Shown here piece after piece: positions 1 through 8,812 of a DNA stretch of 64,000 nucleotides. Made by a program: the position numbers and the translations under genes. Origin of the DNA: Microbispora rosea (lineage in GTDB: Bacteria > Actinomycetota > Actinomycetes > Streptosporangiales > Streptosporangiaceae); assembly GCF_900156315.1 (NCBI RefSeq), contig NZ_FTNI01000006.1, positions 186,001 to 250,000 of the forward strand, in the 5' to 3' direction. How positions within the stretch are numbered: the stretch's first letter is position 1; every line of letters starts with the position of its first letter. Below the pieces are notes generated by a model. That model searched no databases and was not told where the DNA came from. It saw only the letters and a list, made by a program, of their open reading frames with translations.

Positions 1-1
1 C

Positions 2-388
2 GCCGGGGAGATGCTCGGCTTCGCCCGCTCGGCCGCCGCGCACGCCCCGGAGGGCAGTCCGCTCCCGGCACTCGTGCCGCTGGCCCACTTCGAGATCGTC
101 GCCGCCGCGCGCACCCCCATGTCGCGGGGCGGCTGGTTCTCCTTCGAGGCGCAGCGCGACATCGTCTCGGCCGCCGGCCACTGGGCGGAGCGGCGTCTCG
201 GCGGGGCGCACCCGCGCTCGGTCGAGGCGCACAACATCTTCGGCGCCGCCTTCTACCTGTCCGACCTCCGGCGTCCGGCGCGCGGGCATCTCGCCAGGAC
301 GGGCGGCCGCTTCAGCCGGCTGCCCTGGTCGCATCTCGGCGATCCCGGGCAGCAGTATCGCCGGGCCTGCGCCCGGCTCAACCTCTGA
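2..388 (+). CDS. C-terminal part of a hypothetical protein (partial at window edge)
   Basis: The frame is open from base 2 to the TGA at 386-388, so the true start lies left of the window; about 128 codons are visible. I recognise no family. The visible part is soluble, rich in Ala and Arg, and has aromatic and His-containing stretches (HFEIVAAARTP, HNIFGAAFYLSDL) but no membrane segment or metal-binding cysteines. It ends one base before the convergent yaaA stop codon, so the two genes meet tail to tail with no room for a separate terminator. Confidence 0.6.
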   Translation, partial: AGEMLGFARSAAAHAPEGSPLPALVPLAHFEIVAAARTPMSRGGWFSFEAQRDIVSAAGHWAERRLGGAHPRSVEAHNIFGAAFYLSDLRRPARGHLARTGGRFSRLPWSHLGDPGQQYRRACARLNL

Positions 389-389
389 C

Positions 390-1139
390 TCACTCGTCCA
401 CGATCACGTCGAGGGTCCGCGGCCTTCCCCGGCCGGCCGGCGCGGCCAGTTCCACCCGATGCCCGAGGCCGGTCAGCAGGTCGGCCAGATCCCCGGCCGT
501 GCGGGGCCGGTCGGGGGTCTCGACGAGCGCGCGGGCGACCACGCCCCGGGTGGCCTTCGCCATGTGGCTGACGACGGTCCGCTTTCCGGCCGCCTCCCGC
601 AGCACCCGCACGGCCACGCCGCGTTCGCCGGGCTGCCAGGCGGCGGCGTACGTCGCGGAGCGCATGTCCACCACGAGCCCCTTCGTCGCGTCGAGCACCG
701 CACTGATCGACGGCCGCCAGAACGCGGCCAGGCCGCCCATGGGCGGCAGCCGTACGCCCATGGACAACCGGTAGGGCGGCACGCGGTCGGACGGGCGCAG
801 CAGGCCCCACAGCGCCGAGAACACGACGATTCTGCGGTCGGCCCGCCGCCGGGCCTCGGGGGAGAGGGTGGCCAGGCCCAGATTGTCGTACAGCACGCCC
901 GTGTAGAGGGCGGCGACGGGCAGGGTGCGCGCCGTGGGAAGCGCCAGGTTGCGCTCGATCTCGCCGGCCTGCCCCTCCGACAGGCCGAGCACGTCGCGCG
1001 CCTCGGGCGTCCGGCAGAGCGAGACGAGGGCGTCGAGGACCTTCTCGCGCGGGGAGGCGAGTTCGGGGAAGCCGAGCCGGCGGACGGTGGAGGTGCCCCG
1101 CTCGGCCTTCCCCTCCGAGGGCGGAAGCAGGATGAGCAC
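390..1139 (-). CDS. yaaA: Peroxide stress protein YaaA (UPF0246/DUF328)
   Basis: A 249-residue protein that begins with the family signature LLPPSEGK at residues 4-11 and carries the usual central blocks YDNLGLATLSPEA and FSALWGLLRPSDRVPPYRLSMG (split: FSALWGLLRP then SDRVPPYRLSMG). Length is normal for the family. In E. coli YaaA limits free intracellular iron and protects DNA during hydrogen peroxide stress; that role here is transferred from the family. It is cytosolic. It lies downstream of the aceE-like gene on the same strand but is separated from it by a strong hairpin, so it is probably transcribed on its own. Confidence 0.88.
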   Translation of the reverse strand: MLILLPPSEGKAERGTSTVRRLGFPELASPREKVLDALVSLCRTPEARDVLGLSEGQAGEIERNLALPTARTLPVAALYTGVLYDNLGLATLSPEARRRADRRIVVFSALWGLLRPSDRVPPYRLSMGVRLPPMGGLAAFWRPSISAVLDATKGLVVDMRSATYAAAWQPGERGVAVRVLREAAGKRTVVSHMAKATRGVVARALVETPDRPRTAGDLADLLTGLGHRVELAAPAGRGRPRTLDVIVDE

Positions 1140-1153
1140 GGTTTCGCAGCCTA

Positions 1154-1192
1154 CTGCGCCCCGACCGGGAAACTCTCCCGATCGGGGCGCAG
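1154..1192 (-). terminator. Hairpin terminator after the aceE-like gene
   Basis: An 11-bp perfect stem (CTGCGCCCCGA at 1154-1164, TCGGGGCGCAG at 1182-1192) is extended inward by CGGGA/TCCCG around a short loop. It sits between the aceE-like stop (1213) and the yaaA start (1139). A run of T is lacking, as is common in high-GC actinobacteria. Confidence 0.75.
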
Positions 1193-1212
1193 CCCCTGAA
1201 GGGTGGCGTCGC

Positions 1213-3684
1213 TCACTCGCGGCCGGTGTCCACCGCCTTGAGCACGGCCTCCGCGATCGAGCGCGGGTCCACGCCGAAGTGCCTGCGGACCGCCTCGCGG
1301 GTGCCCGACAGCCCGAACCCGTCGGTGCCGAGCGAGGTCCAGGGCCGGTCGATCCACGGGCTGATCTGGTCCGGCACCGCGCGCATCCAGTCGCTGACCG
1401 CGATCACCGGTCCCTCGGTCCCGGCCAGGGCCTGCCGGATGTACGGCACGCCCGTGGTGGCCATGGCGTCGCGGCGCAGCTCGCTCCAGGAGGTGACCGA
1501 CCACACGTCCACACCCAGGCCGTACTCCTCCCGGAGCAGCCGCTGCGCGTCCAGCGCCCAGTGGATCGCGGTGCCGCTGGCCAGCAGGTGGGCCTGGCCG
1601 CCACCGTCGGAGTACCGGTAGATCCCCCGGAGGATGCCCTCCTCCACGCCCTCGGGCATGGCGGGCTGCGGCATCGGCTCGTTGTAGACGGTCAGGTAGT
1701 AGAACACGTCCTCGCCGCCGGGGCCGTACATGCGCCGGAGCCCCTCACGCACGATCGTCCCCACCTCGTAGGCGAAGGCGGGATCGTAGGCCAGGCACGC
1801 CGGGTTGGCGGAGGCGAGCAGCTGCGAGTGGCCGTCGGCGTGCTGCAGGCCCTCCCCGGTCATCGTGGTCCGGCCGGCGGTGGCGCCGACGAGGAACCCG
1901 CGCCCGAGCTGGTCGGCCAGCGCCCACATCTGGTCGCCGGTGCGCTGCCAGCCGAACATCGAGTAGAAGATGTAGAAGGGGATCATGGCTTCGCCGTGGG
2001 TGGCGTAGCTGGAGGCCGCGGCCGTGAACGACGCCATCGATCCGGCCTCGGTGATGCCCTCAAGCAGGATCTGCCCCTCGGTCGCCTCCTTGTACGCCAG
2101 CAGCAGGTCCCGGTCGACGGACTCGTAGCGCTGGCCGAGGGGGGAGTAGATCTTGGCGGTGGGGAACAGCGACTCCATGCCGAACGTCCTGGCCTCGTCG
2201 GGCACGATCGGCACCCAGCGGCGTCCCGTCTCCGGCTCCTTCATCAGGTCCTTGACCAGGCGGACGAAGGCCATCGTCGTGGCGACCGGCTGCTTCGAGC
2301 CCTTCTCCAGGGCCTTGAACGGCGCCTCGCCCGGGGCGGGCAGCGGGGTGTGGGAGACCGTGCGGCGGGGGACGGGCCCGCCCAGGGCGCGGCGCCGCTC
2401 GGCGGCGTACCGTGCCTCCGGGGAGTCCGGGCCGGGATGGATGTACGGCGGGAGGCCGTCGTCGAACGCCTCGTCCGGCACCGGCAGGCCGAGCCGGTCG
2501 CGCAGCGCGCGGAACTCGTCCTGGGTGAGCTTCTTCATCTGGTGGTTGGCGTTGCGCGCCTCGATGCCCGCACCGAGGGTCCAGCCCTTCACGGTCTGCA
2601 CGAGGATCACCGTGGGCGCGCCGCGGTTGTCGAGGGCCCTGCGGTAGGCCGCGTACACCTTCTGCGGCTCGTGGCCGGCCCGGGATCCGCCGACGATGCG
2701 CCGCAGGTCCTCGTCCGAGTGCGGCACGTCCAGGCCGTGGAACAGCCGCTCCCTGATGTAGTCGCCCGTCGACGCGGCGAACGTCTGGAACTGCCCGTCC
2801 GGCACCTCGCCCAGCCGGGCCACCAGTTCGTCCGAGCCGAGCAGCCCGTCCCACTCCCGGCCCCACAGCGCCTTGACGACGTGCCAGCCCGCGCCCCTGA
2901 AGACGCCCTCCAGCTCCTGCACGATGCGGGTGTTGCCGCGCACCGGTCCGTCGAGCCGCTGCAGGTTGCAGTTGATCACGAACGTGAGGTTGTCGAGCCC
3001 TTCGCGGGCGGCCAGGGTGATGGCGGCCGTGGACTCCGGCTCGTCCATCTCGCCGTCGCCGAGGAAGGCCCATACGTGGCTGCGCGAGGTGTCCTTGATG
3101 CCGCGATTGTGCAGATAGCGGTTGAACCTGGCCTGATAGATCGCGTTGAGCGGGCCGAGGCCCATGGAGACGGTGGGGAACTGCCAGAAGTCCGGCATGG
3201 ACCGCGGATGCGGGTACGAGGGGAGCCCGCCCTCGGGCTCGCGCCTGAACAGGTCGAGCTGGGCTTCGCTCAGCCTGCCCTCGAGGAAGGCCCGCGCGTA
3301 GATGCCGGGGGAGGCATGGCCCTGGAAGTAGACCTGGTCGTGGCCGCCCTGGAAGAAGTGGTTGAAGCCCACCTCGTACAGCCAGGCGGCCGAGGCGTAG
3401 GTCGCCAGGTGGCCGCCGAGCCCCAGCCGGCTTCCCCTGGTTATCATCGCTGCGGCGTTCCACCTGTCGTACGCCGCGATGCGTTCCTCCAGCTCCAGGT
3501 CACCGGGGTAGCCGGGCTCCTCGGAGGTGGGGACGGTGTTGATGTAGCGGGTGGTCGTCGCCAGCCGCTTCAGCAGGTAGTCGGCCCGTTCTGGGCCTGC
3601 TGCACGGCGGACCGCCTCGAGGGATTCGAGCCATTCGGCGGTCTCCTGCGGGTCCAGGTCTTCTTCCATGAATCCATTAAACAC
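1213..3684 (-). CDS. Second homodimeric pyruvate dehydrogenase E1 component (AceE paralogue)
   Basis: A thiamine-diphosphate-dependent E1 of the homodimeric AceE type, which decarboxylates a 2-oxo acid (pyruvate in the family) and passes the acyl group to lipoyl-E2. The ThDP motif starts at [10 protein letters not shown] and closes at [13 protein letters not shown], roughly residues 205-240. The C-terminal transketolase parts follow ([29 protein letters not shown]). It has 823 residues against 917 for the copy at 53-56 kb and lacks that copy's C-terminal extension. GTG at 3684 is used; ATG at 3669 is an alternative, and neither has a clear Shine-Dalgarno. A GntR regulator is divergent, 23 bp away, with a palindrome across both -10 regions. 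It may be a conditionally induced isoform; the substrate could differ. Confidence 0.85.
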   Translation of the reverse strand: MFNGFMEEDLDPQETAEWLESLEAVRRAAGPERADYLLKRLATTTRYINTVPTSEEPGYPGDLELEERIAAYDRWNAAAMITRGSRLGLGGHLATYASAAWLYEVGFNHFFQGGHDQVYFQGHASPGIYARAFLEGRLSEAQLDLFRREPEGGLPSYPHPRSMPDFWQFPTVSMGLGPLNAIYQARFNRYLHNRGIKDTSRSHVWAFLGDGEMDEPESTAAITLAAREGLDNLTFVINCNLQRLDGPVRGNTRIVQELEGVFRGAGWHVVKALWGREWDGLLGSDELVARLGEVPDGQFQTFAASTGDYIRERLFHGLDVPHSDEDLRRIVGGSRAGHEPQKVYAAYRRALDNRGAPTVILVQTVKGWTLGAGIEARNANHQMKKLTQDEFRALRDRLGLPVPDEAFDDGLPPYIHPGPDSPEARYAAERRRALGGPVPRRTVSHTPLPAPGEAPFKALEKGSKQPVATTMAFVRLVKDLMKEPETGRRWVPIVPDEARTFGMESLFPTAKIYSPLGQRYESVDRDLLLAYKEATEGQILLEGITEAGSMASFTAAASSYATHGEAMIPFYIFYSMFGWQRTGDQMWALADQLGRGFLVGATAGRTTMTGEGLQHADGHSQLLASANPACLAYDPAFAYEVGTIVREGLRRMYGPGGEDVFYYLTVYNEPMPQPAMPEGVEEGILRGIYRYSDGGGQAHLLASGTAIHWALDAQRLLREEYGLGVDVWSVTSWSELRRDAMATTGVPYIRQALAGTEGPVIAVSDWMRAVPDQISPWIDRPWTSLGTDGFGLSGTREAVRRHFGVDPRSIAEAVLKAVDTGRE

Positions 3685-3703
3685 CCTAATGATCGATCAT
3701 AGG
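3685..3703. promoter_or_regulatory. Palindromic operator between aceE-like gene and GntR regulator
   Basis: A perfect 12-bp palindrome ATGATCGATCAT (3689-3700) is flanked by CCTA and AGG. It overlaps a + strand -10 box TAGGAT (3700-3705; TTAAAC lies 17 bp upstream) and a - strand -10-like TATGAT (3696-3701). A protein bound here would cover both divergent promoters. The neighbouring FCD-type GntR protein is the obvious candidate; that link is inferred. Confidence 0.6.
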
Positions 3704-3707
3704 ATGT

Positions 3708-4355
3708 ATGGTGCCCCCTATCATCGGACCCGTGGAACCCGTCCTGCGATCGCCGCTTCGCGACCAGATCCGGCAAACGGTACTCGACGGCCTGATGCAT
3801 GGTCGATGGAAGCCCGGGGACCGCATCGTGGAGCGGCGGATGGCGGCCGAACTCGGCGTCAGCCAGGCCCCGGTGCGCGAGGCGCTGCGCGAGTTGGACG
3901 CGCTCAGGCTCATCGAGTCGTCGCCCAACAAGGGCGCGCGGGTCCGCGGGCTCACCCGGAGCGACCTCCGCGAAGTGTACGAGGTGAGGGCGGGCCTGGA
4001 GGAGACGGCCGTCCGGCTGGGCAGGCCTCCCGTGGAGGCGTTGCGCACACACCTCGGCCGCCTGGGCGACGCGGTGGCCGGCGGTTCCCTGCACGATCAG
4101 GTGCGGCACGGCGTGGCCTTCCACCGGGAGATCGTCAAAGCCTCGGGCAACGAGGTGCTGCTGTCGGTGTGGGAGTCGCTCGGCATCGAGGTGTGGTCCC
4201 ACCTGTCGATCCGCCTGTTCCGGCACCCGCACGAGAACGTCGCCGACCACGAACCCCTGCTGGAGGCCTTCGAGCGGGACGACCCCGAGGTGGGCGTCCT
4301 GCTCCGCGAGCACGTGCTCGGCTACGCCCCGGCCGAGCCCGGAGACGCGATCTAG
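3708..4355 (+). CDS. GntR-family (FadR/FCD subfamily) transcriptional regulator
   Basis: A 215-residue DNA-binding regulator. The N-terminal winged helix-turn-helix covers about residues 15-80 (LRDQIRQTVLDGLMHG, VERRMAAELGVSQAPVREAL, LRLIESSPNKGARV), followed by an all-helical FCD ligand-binding domain with the metal-ligand-type residues D68/R95 region and H130-type positions (FHREIVKASGN, WSHLSIRLFRHP, DHEPLLEAFERDD). Proteins of this group usually bind organic acids and repress an adjacent operon. The start is uncertain: ATG 3708 and GTG 3711 sit only 2 and 5 nt after the -10 box, so a nearly leaderless mRNA is likely. It probably controls itself and the divergent aceE-like gene. Confidence 0.82.
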   Translation: MVPPIIGPVEPVLRSPLRDQIRQTVLDGLMHGRWKPGDRIVERRMAAELGVSQAPVREALRELDALRLIESSPNKGARVRGLTRSDLREVYEVRAGLEETAVRLGRPPVEALRTHLGRLGDAVAGGSLHDQVRHGVAFHREIVKASGNEVLLSVWESLGIEVWSHLSIRLFRHPHENVADHEPLLEAFERDDPEVGVLLREHVLGYAPAEPGDAI

Positions 4356-4393
4356 CCCTTCCGCCCGGTCATGGCGATGCCCTGCACGAAGTG
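4352..4393 (-). pseudogene. Possible tail of a carbohydrate ABC permease gene
   Basis: On the minus strand the last codons before a TAG read HFVQGIAMTGRKG. This resembles the conserved C-terminal end of MalG-type sugar permeases (HFV-GIA-TG-KG). Nothing permease-like continues upstream, so if real it is a 13-codon relic left by a deletion. The match is short and could be chance. Confidence 0.25.
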
Positions 4394-4499
4394 GCGAGGG
4401 CGTCCCAGCCGGAGGTGTCGATACCGGCAGGGGCCACCCCGGCGTCAACTGGACACGGGATCCAAACCCGCGCAGCGCAGGTCAACTAGGCTGCGGCGG

Positions 4500-5240
4500 A
4501 TGAGCGAGGTGAATGCGGAAATCGCACGGTTCGACCTGCTGGTCGACGCGGCATGGCCGGCGCCGGGACGGGCCGAGGACGGCGGCTGGGTCTACCGGCA
4601 CGCGGGCGGTGTGACGAAACGGGCCAACTCGGTGCTGCCGCTGGGAGAGCGCGCGGATCTGCCGGAGGCGGTCGACCGGGCCGAGCGCTTCTACGCGGGC
4701 ATCGGGCAGCCCTGCGTGTTCTCGGTCGGCATGGGCGCCTCGCCGGGCCTCGACGACGAACTCGGCCGCCGGGGCTATCGCCTCGTGGACCCCACCCTGG
4801 TGATGACCAGTCCGATTTCCGGAGACGAGGCCGCCGTCGGCGCGGCGGTGGAGGACCGGCCGTCGGAACGGTGGCTGCGCACCTGGTGGAGCGTGGACGG
4901 CGGGCGCCATCGCGACACCGGGGAGGGCCCGGCGCGGACGTGGGGTGAGCGCATCCTCGGCGGGGTGCCCGCCGGGTACGTCCTCCTCGAGGAGGGCGCG
5001 GTGGGAAGGGGCGTGCCGCAGGGGCGATGGCTCGGGATCTACTGCATGGCGGTCGAGCCGCACGCCAGGCGGCGCGGGCTGGGCGCGGCCGTGCTGCGCA
5101 CCCTGCTCGCGTGGGGGTGGCAGTGTGGCGCGGACAGCGCGTACCTGGTGGTGACGGAGGCCAACGGCGGCGCCCGCGCGCTCTACGAGCGTGAGGGGTT
5201 CGCCGTCGCCGGCCGCTATCACTACCGGGTGCGGTCCTGA
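4500..5240 (+). CDS. GNAT-family N-acetyltransferase
   Basis: A 246-residue protein with one clear GNAT domain in its C-terminal half. Motif A reads CMAVEPHARRRGLGAAVLRTLL (acetyl-CoA pyrophosphate loop RRRGLG, about residue 190), followed by motif B (YLVVTEANGGARALYEREGF). The N-terminal half is a degenerate GNAT-like region (FSVGMGASPGLDDELGRRGY), so this may be a tandem-domain enzyme. The substrate is unknown. The start is ATG 4500, preceded by TAGGCT (4487-4492) and a 7-nt gap, which fits a leaderless transcript; there is no Shine-Dalgarno. Confidence 0.8.
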   Translation: MSEVNAEIARFDLLVDAAWPAPGRAEDGGWVYRHAGGVTKRANSVLPLGERADLPEAVDRAERFYAGIGQPCVFSVGMGASPGLDDELGRRGYRLVDPTLVMTSPISGDEAAVGAAVEDRPSERWLRTWWSVDGGRHRDTGEGPARTWGERILGGVPAGYVLLEEGAVGRGVPQGRWLGIYCMAVEPHARRRGLGAAVLRTLLAWGWQCGADSAYLVVTEANGGARALYEREGFAVAGRYHYRVRS

Positions 5241-5395
5241 CCCGCCGGCGCCACCGCCGCGGACCCCGGGGGAAACGGGGAACGGCGGTCGCGCCGGGCG
5301 GGCGGCCCGGGTCGGCGGCTTATGCCGATGGCCTATATGGCGACGGCGCGCGGAGCCGACGTCGTCGTCTGCGCTCCGGCACGCCGTCTATGGGG

Positions 5396-5626
5396 TCAGC
5401 GCTCGCCGTCAGGGGCGATCGCGGGGGATTCACTGAGTCGGGCCGACTCGTCCTGGATCTCAGCACCTTTGTCGCGCAGCACAGTCACGTGCTGACGCCC
5501 GTGGTGGGCGCAGAACAGCAACTCCCCACCCACGGGCAGGGTCGCGCGGATGTAGGCCTGAGCACCGCACCGGTCGCACCGGTCCAGGGCCGTCAGCGGC
5601 TTGATGGGGGCGAGAGCTCCAGTCAC
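5396..5626 (-). CDS. Small DUF7455-type protein with two Cys pairs
   Basis: A 76-residue actinobacterial protein (VTGALAPIKPLTALDRCDRC...). Cys-x2-Cys (CDRC) and a later C-x2-H (CAHH) resemble a small zinc site; a hydrophobic strand (AYIRATLPVGGELLFC) joins them. GTG 5626 is chosen because GAAAGG lies 6-7 nt upstream; an in-frame start 24 nt earlier has no ribosome site. Proteins of this kind are found beside parE in Streptomyces, as here. Function unknown; a zinc-binding adaptor role is a guess. Confidence 0.7.
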   Translation of the reverse strand: MTGALAPIKPLTALDRCDRCGAQAYIRATLPVGGELLFCAHHGRQHVTVLRDKGAEIQDESARLSESPAIAPDGER

Positions 5627-5807
5627 GTATCGCCTTTCGGGTCGCCCCACGCTGTGGGGACGTTGGCGTCAGTCACTTGGGACAACATCTAACCGGATAC
5701 GGGCCTTCCCAATCATGCTGCGACTACGCCGAGAGCAGAATGATCCGTAAAGTGACGGGGATCACAGCGAAAGTGCCGGTCATTGTGCTGCGCCTGGCAA
5801 GCTTGTG

Positions 5808-5844
5808 CGCGTACAAACATGAGTGGCGTTAAGCTGCGTACGCG
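5808..5844. promoter_or_regulatory. Inverted repeat upstream of parE
   Basis: CGCGTAC (5808-5814) and GTACGCG (5838-5844) form a perfect 7-bp inverted repeat with a 23-bp spacer, 28 bp before the parE start. It could be an operator or a promoter-linked structure; no protein can be assigned. Confidence 0.3.
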
Positions 5845-5871
5845 TGTTCGATTGATAAGTAGGAGTTGGGT

Positions 5872-7944
5872 GTGACTGCGGTTCGCGCGGAGACGGGGTA
5901 CACCGCCCGTCACCTCTCTGTGCTGGAAGGCCTGGAGGCCGTCCGCAAGCGCCCGGGGATGTATATCGGCTCCACGGACACGCGCGGCCTCATGCACTGC
6001 CTGTGGGAGATCGTGGACAACGCGGTCGACGAGGCGCTCGGAGGCTACTGCACCCGGATCGAGGTCGAGCTGCACGCCGACGGCTCGGTCGAGGTGCGTG
6101 ACAACGGGCGCGGCATTCCCGTCGACGTCGAGCCCAAGAGCGGCCTGGCCGGCGTAGAGCTCGTCTACACGAAGCTCCACGCGGGCGGCAAGTTCGGCGG
6201 CGGATCCTACGGCGCATCCGGCGGTCTGCACGGCGTGGGCGCCTCGGTGGTCAACGCGCTGTCCTCGCGTGTCGACGTGGAGGTCGACCGCGACGGCAAG
6301 GTCCACCAGATCAGCTTCCGCCGGGGCGTGCCCGGCGTGTTCGACGGCGACGGCCCGACCGCCAAGTTCCGCAAGAAGTCCGGCCTGCGCGACGGCGGCC
6401 CGGCCCCGCGCAACACCACCGGCACCCGCGTGCGCTTCTGGGCCGACCGGCAGATCTTCCTGCCCGAGGCGGAGGTCTCGCTCGACGAGATCCATGTGCG
6501 GTTGCGCCAGACGGCCTTCCTGGTGCCGGGGCTCACGCTCGTGGTGCGCGACGTCCGCGGCGAGGAGCCGGTCGAGGAGACGTTCCGCTTCGACGGCGGC
6601 ATCAGCGAGTTCACCGAGTTCCTGTCCAGGGACGAGGCCGTGTGCGACGTGCTGCGACTGCAGGGCGAGGGCCACTTCCACGAGACGGTCCCCGTGCTCG
6701 ACGACCAGGGCCACATGACGCCGACGGAGATCGAGCGGGAGCTCACGGCCGACGTCGCGATCCGCTGGGGGAAGGGCTACGAGACGACCGTTCGCTCGTT
6801 CGTGAACGTGATCGCCACGCCGAAGGGCGGCACCCACGTCGCGGGCTTCGAACGGGCGCTGGTCCGCACGATCAACGAGCAGCTCAGGGAGACCCGGCTG
6901 CTGAAGAACGGCGACGAGCCGGTGACCAAGGAGGACATCCTCGAAGGGCTGACCGCGGTCGTCACCGTGCGGGTGCCCGAGCCGCAGTTCGAGGGCCAGA
7001 CCAAGGAGGTGCTCGGCACCTCCGCGGCCAGCCGCATCGTCGCCCATGTGGTCACCCGTGAGCTCAAGGCGCTGTTCGCCAACCCCAAGCGGGGGCAGAA
7101 GCAGCAACTGCGCGCGGTGCTCGAAAAGGTCGTGGCCGCGGCCAAGGCCCGCATCGCCGCCCGCGAGCACCGCGACAACCAGCGGCGCAAGTCGGCCCTG
7201 GAGAACTCGGCGCTGCCCGCCAAGCTGGTCGACTGCCGCAGTGACGACGTCGACCGCAGCGAGCTGTTCATCGTCGAGGGCGATTCCGCACTGGGCACGG
7301 CCAAGCTCGCCCGCGACTCGGAGTTCCAGGCGCTGCTGCCGATCCGGGGCAAGATCCTGAACGTGCAGAAGGCGTCGGTCGCCGACATGCTCAAGAACGC
7401 CGAGTGCGCCGCGATCATCCAGGTGGTGGGCGCCGGGTCCGGCCGTTCGTTCGACATCGAGTCGGCCCGCTACGGCAAGATCATCCTGATGGCCGACGCG
7501 GACGTGGACGGCGCGCACATCCGCTGCCTGCTGCTCACGCTCTTCCACCGCTACATGAAGCCGATGGTCGAGGCCGGGCGGGTGTTCGCCGCGGTGCCGC
7601 CGCTGCACCGCATCGAGGTCACCAACCCCGGGCGGGGCCAGGACAAGTACATCTACACCTACAGCGACGCGGAGCTGCACAAGGTCCTGCGCGACCTGGA
7701 GCGGCGCGGCAAGCGCTGGAAGGACCCCGTGCAGCGTTACAAGGGCCTCGGTGAGATGGACGCCGACCAGCTCGCCGAGACGACCATGGACCCCCGCCAC
7801 CGCGTCCTGCGCCGCGTGCGGATCGAGGACGTGGAGGATGCCGAGCACATCTTCAGCCTCCTCATGGGCAGCGACGTGGGTCCGCGCCGCGAGTTCATCA
7901 TCGGCAGCGCCGCCGAGGTGGACCGCGACCACATCGACGCCTGA
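5872..7944 (+). CDS. parE: DNA topoisomerase IV subunit B / GyrB-type ATPase
   Basis: A 690-residue type IIA topoisomerase ATPase subunit. The GHKL ATPase has EIVDNAVDEALGG, DNGRGIPVDV and the lid GGLHGVGASVVNALS (residues about 40-120). The transducer follows, then the TOPRIM domain (IVEGDSALGTAKLARDSEFQ, LPIRGKILNVQKA, MADADVDGAHIRCLLLTLF) and the C-terminal QRYKGLGEMDADQL. The TOPRIM text EGDSALGTAK rather than EGDSAGGSAK marks the actinobacterial ParE group, distinct from the dnaA-linked GyrB. It works with the ParC-type subunit encoded at 14-16.6 kb. GTG 5872 is used because AGGAG lies 6 nt upstream. Confidence 0.92.
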   Translation: MTAVRAETGYTARHLSVLEGLEAVRKRPGMYIGSTDTRGLMHCLWEIVDNAVDEALGGYCTRIEVELHADGSVEVRDNGRGIPVDVEPKSGLAGVELVYTKLHAGGKFGGGSYGASGGLHGVGASVVNALSSRVDVEVDRDGKVHQISFRRGVPGVFDGDGPTAKFRKKSGLRDGGPAPRNTTGTRVRFWADRQIFLPEAEVSLDEIHVRLRQTAFLVPGLTLVVRDVRGEEPVEETFRFDGGISEFTEFLSRDEAVCDVLRLQGEGHFHETVPVLDDQGHMTPTEIERELTADVAIRWGKGYETTVRSFVNVIATPKGGTHVAGFERALVRTINEQLRETRLLKNGDEPVTKEDILEGLTAVVTVRVPEPQFEGQTKEVLGTSAASRIVAHVVTRELKALFANPKRGQKQQLRAVLEKVVAAAKARIAAREHRDNQRRKSALENSALPAKLVDCRSDDVDRSELFIVEGDSALGTAKLARDSEFQALLPIRGKILNVQKASVADMLKNAECAAIIQVVGAGSGRSFDIESARYGKIILMADADVDGAHIRCLLLTLFHRYMKPMVEAGRVFAAVPPLHRIEVTNPGRGQDKYIYTYSDAELHKVLRDLERRGKRWKDPVQRYKGLGEMDADQLAETTMDPRHRVLRRVRIEDVEDAEHIFSLLMGSDVGPRREFIIGSAAEVDRDHIDA

Positions 7945-8206
7945 CGACCGCCGGGCACCGAGGGGACGCCCTTCCCTGGGGGAGGAGGTGCGGACGCATG
8001 CATCCCTACCCGAGTCGGCTCAGGCCGATCTGACGGGTGGTGTCCGCAATCGGCCAGTATCCGCACACGGTCGCGCTGCCGCAGACCTTGGCGTCGCCTG
8101 GGAAAGGCGGTGAACCCCCTTCCGGCCGGGCCCCTGCCCCGACCGGGCTCTCTGGTGTGCTCCGGACCTTTCCGGGCTGCGTGAGGTGTGATAGCCGGAG
8201 GTCGCG

Positions 8207-8701
8207 TCAGGGCTTGACCTCGCGCAGGCGCCCGGTCTCGACCTCGTAGACGAACCCCCGCACCGAGTCCTTGTGCGGGATGAACGGGTCGGCCGTGATT
8301 CTGTTGATCGACTGGATGACGTCCGCGTCGAGGTCGGAGAACGCCTCGGCGGCCCAGTCAGGCTTGATCCCGACCTCGGCCTGGATGCCCCGGCGGAAGT
8401 CGTCGTCGGTGAAGGTCAGCATGCCGCAGTCCGTGTGATGGATGAGGATGATCTCCCGCGTGCCGAGCAGGCGCTGGCTGATGGCGAGGCTGCGCCGCTC
8501 GTCCGCGGTCACCACGCCGCCGGCGTTGCGGATGACGTGAGCGTCGCCCTCGGTCAGCCCGAGCAGGCCGTACACGTTCAGCCGTGCGTCCATGCAGGCG
8601 AGGACGGCCACTCCGCGTGCCGGGGGCAGCGGCAGGTGTCCCTTGTCGAAGCCCGCGGCGTACCGCTCGGCCTTGGCGAGGAGTTCGTCGGTGACGCTCA
8701 T
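8207..8701 (-). CDS. Beta-class carbonic anhydrase
   Basis: A 164-residue short beta-carbonic anhydrase that interconverts CO2 and bicarbonate. The zinc ligands are in CMDARLNV (Cys, with the Asp-Arg dyad) and HHTDCGM (His and Cys), spaced as in the family; the mid-section VIRNAGGVVTADERRSL is also typical. ATG 8701 is chosen because AAGGGA lies just upstream and residues before it do not look coding. It is similar in size to Rv1284. A second paralogue lies at 10.9-11.4 kb. Confidence 0.88.
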   Translation of the reverse strand: MSVTDELLAKAERYAAGFDKGHLPLPPARGVAVLACMDARLNVYGLLGLTEGDAHVIRNAGGVVTADERRSLAISQRLLGTREIILIHHTDCGMLTFTDDDFRRGIQAEVGIKPDWAAEAFSDLDADVIQSINRITADPFIPHKDSVRGFVYEVETGRLREVKP

Positions 8702-8812
8702 GAGGTGTCCCTTCTGGTCGCGCGAGTCGCTGGCCCCACTTTTGCCGGTTATCCCTACCAAGTCAATAGGAATAATGACCGTCTGTGATACGAGAGTGCC
8801 CGACGGTCATCT

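Noticed and set aside
925-3702. Very long open frame opposite the aceE-like gene
   Set aside because: Mirror of the coding frame in GC-rich DNA; the protein is Arg/Gly/Val-rich with no motif, whereas the minus-strand frame is a clear E1 enzyme.
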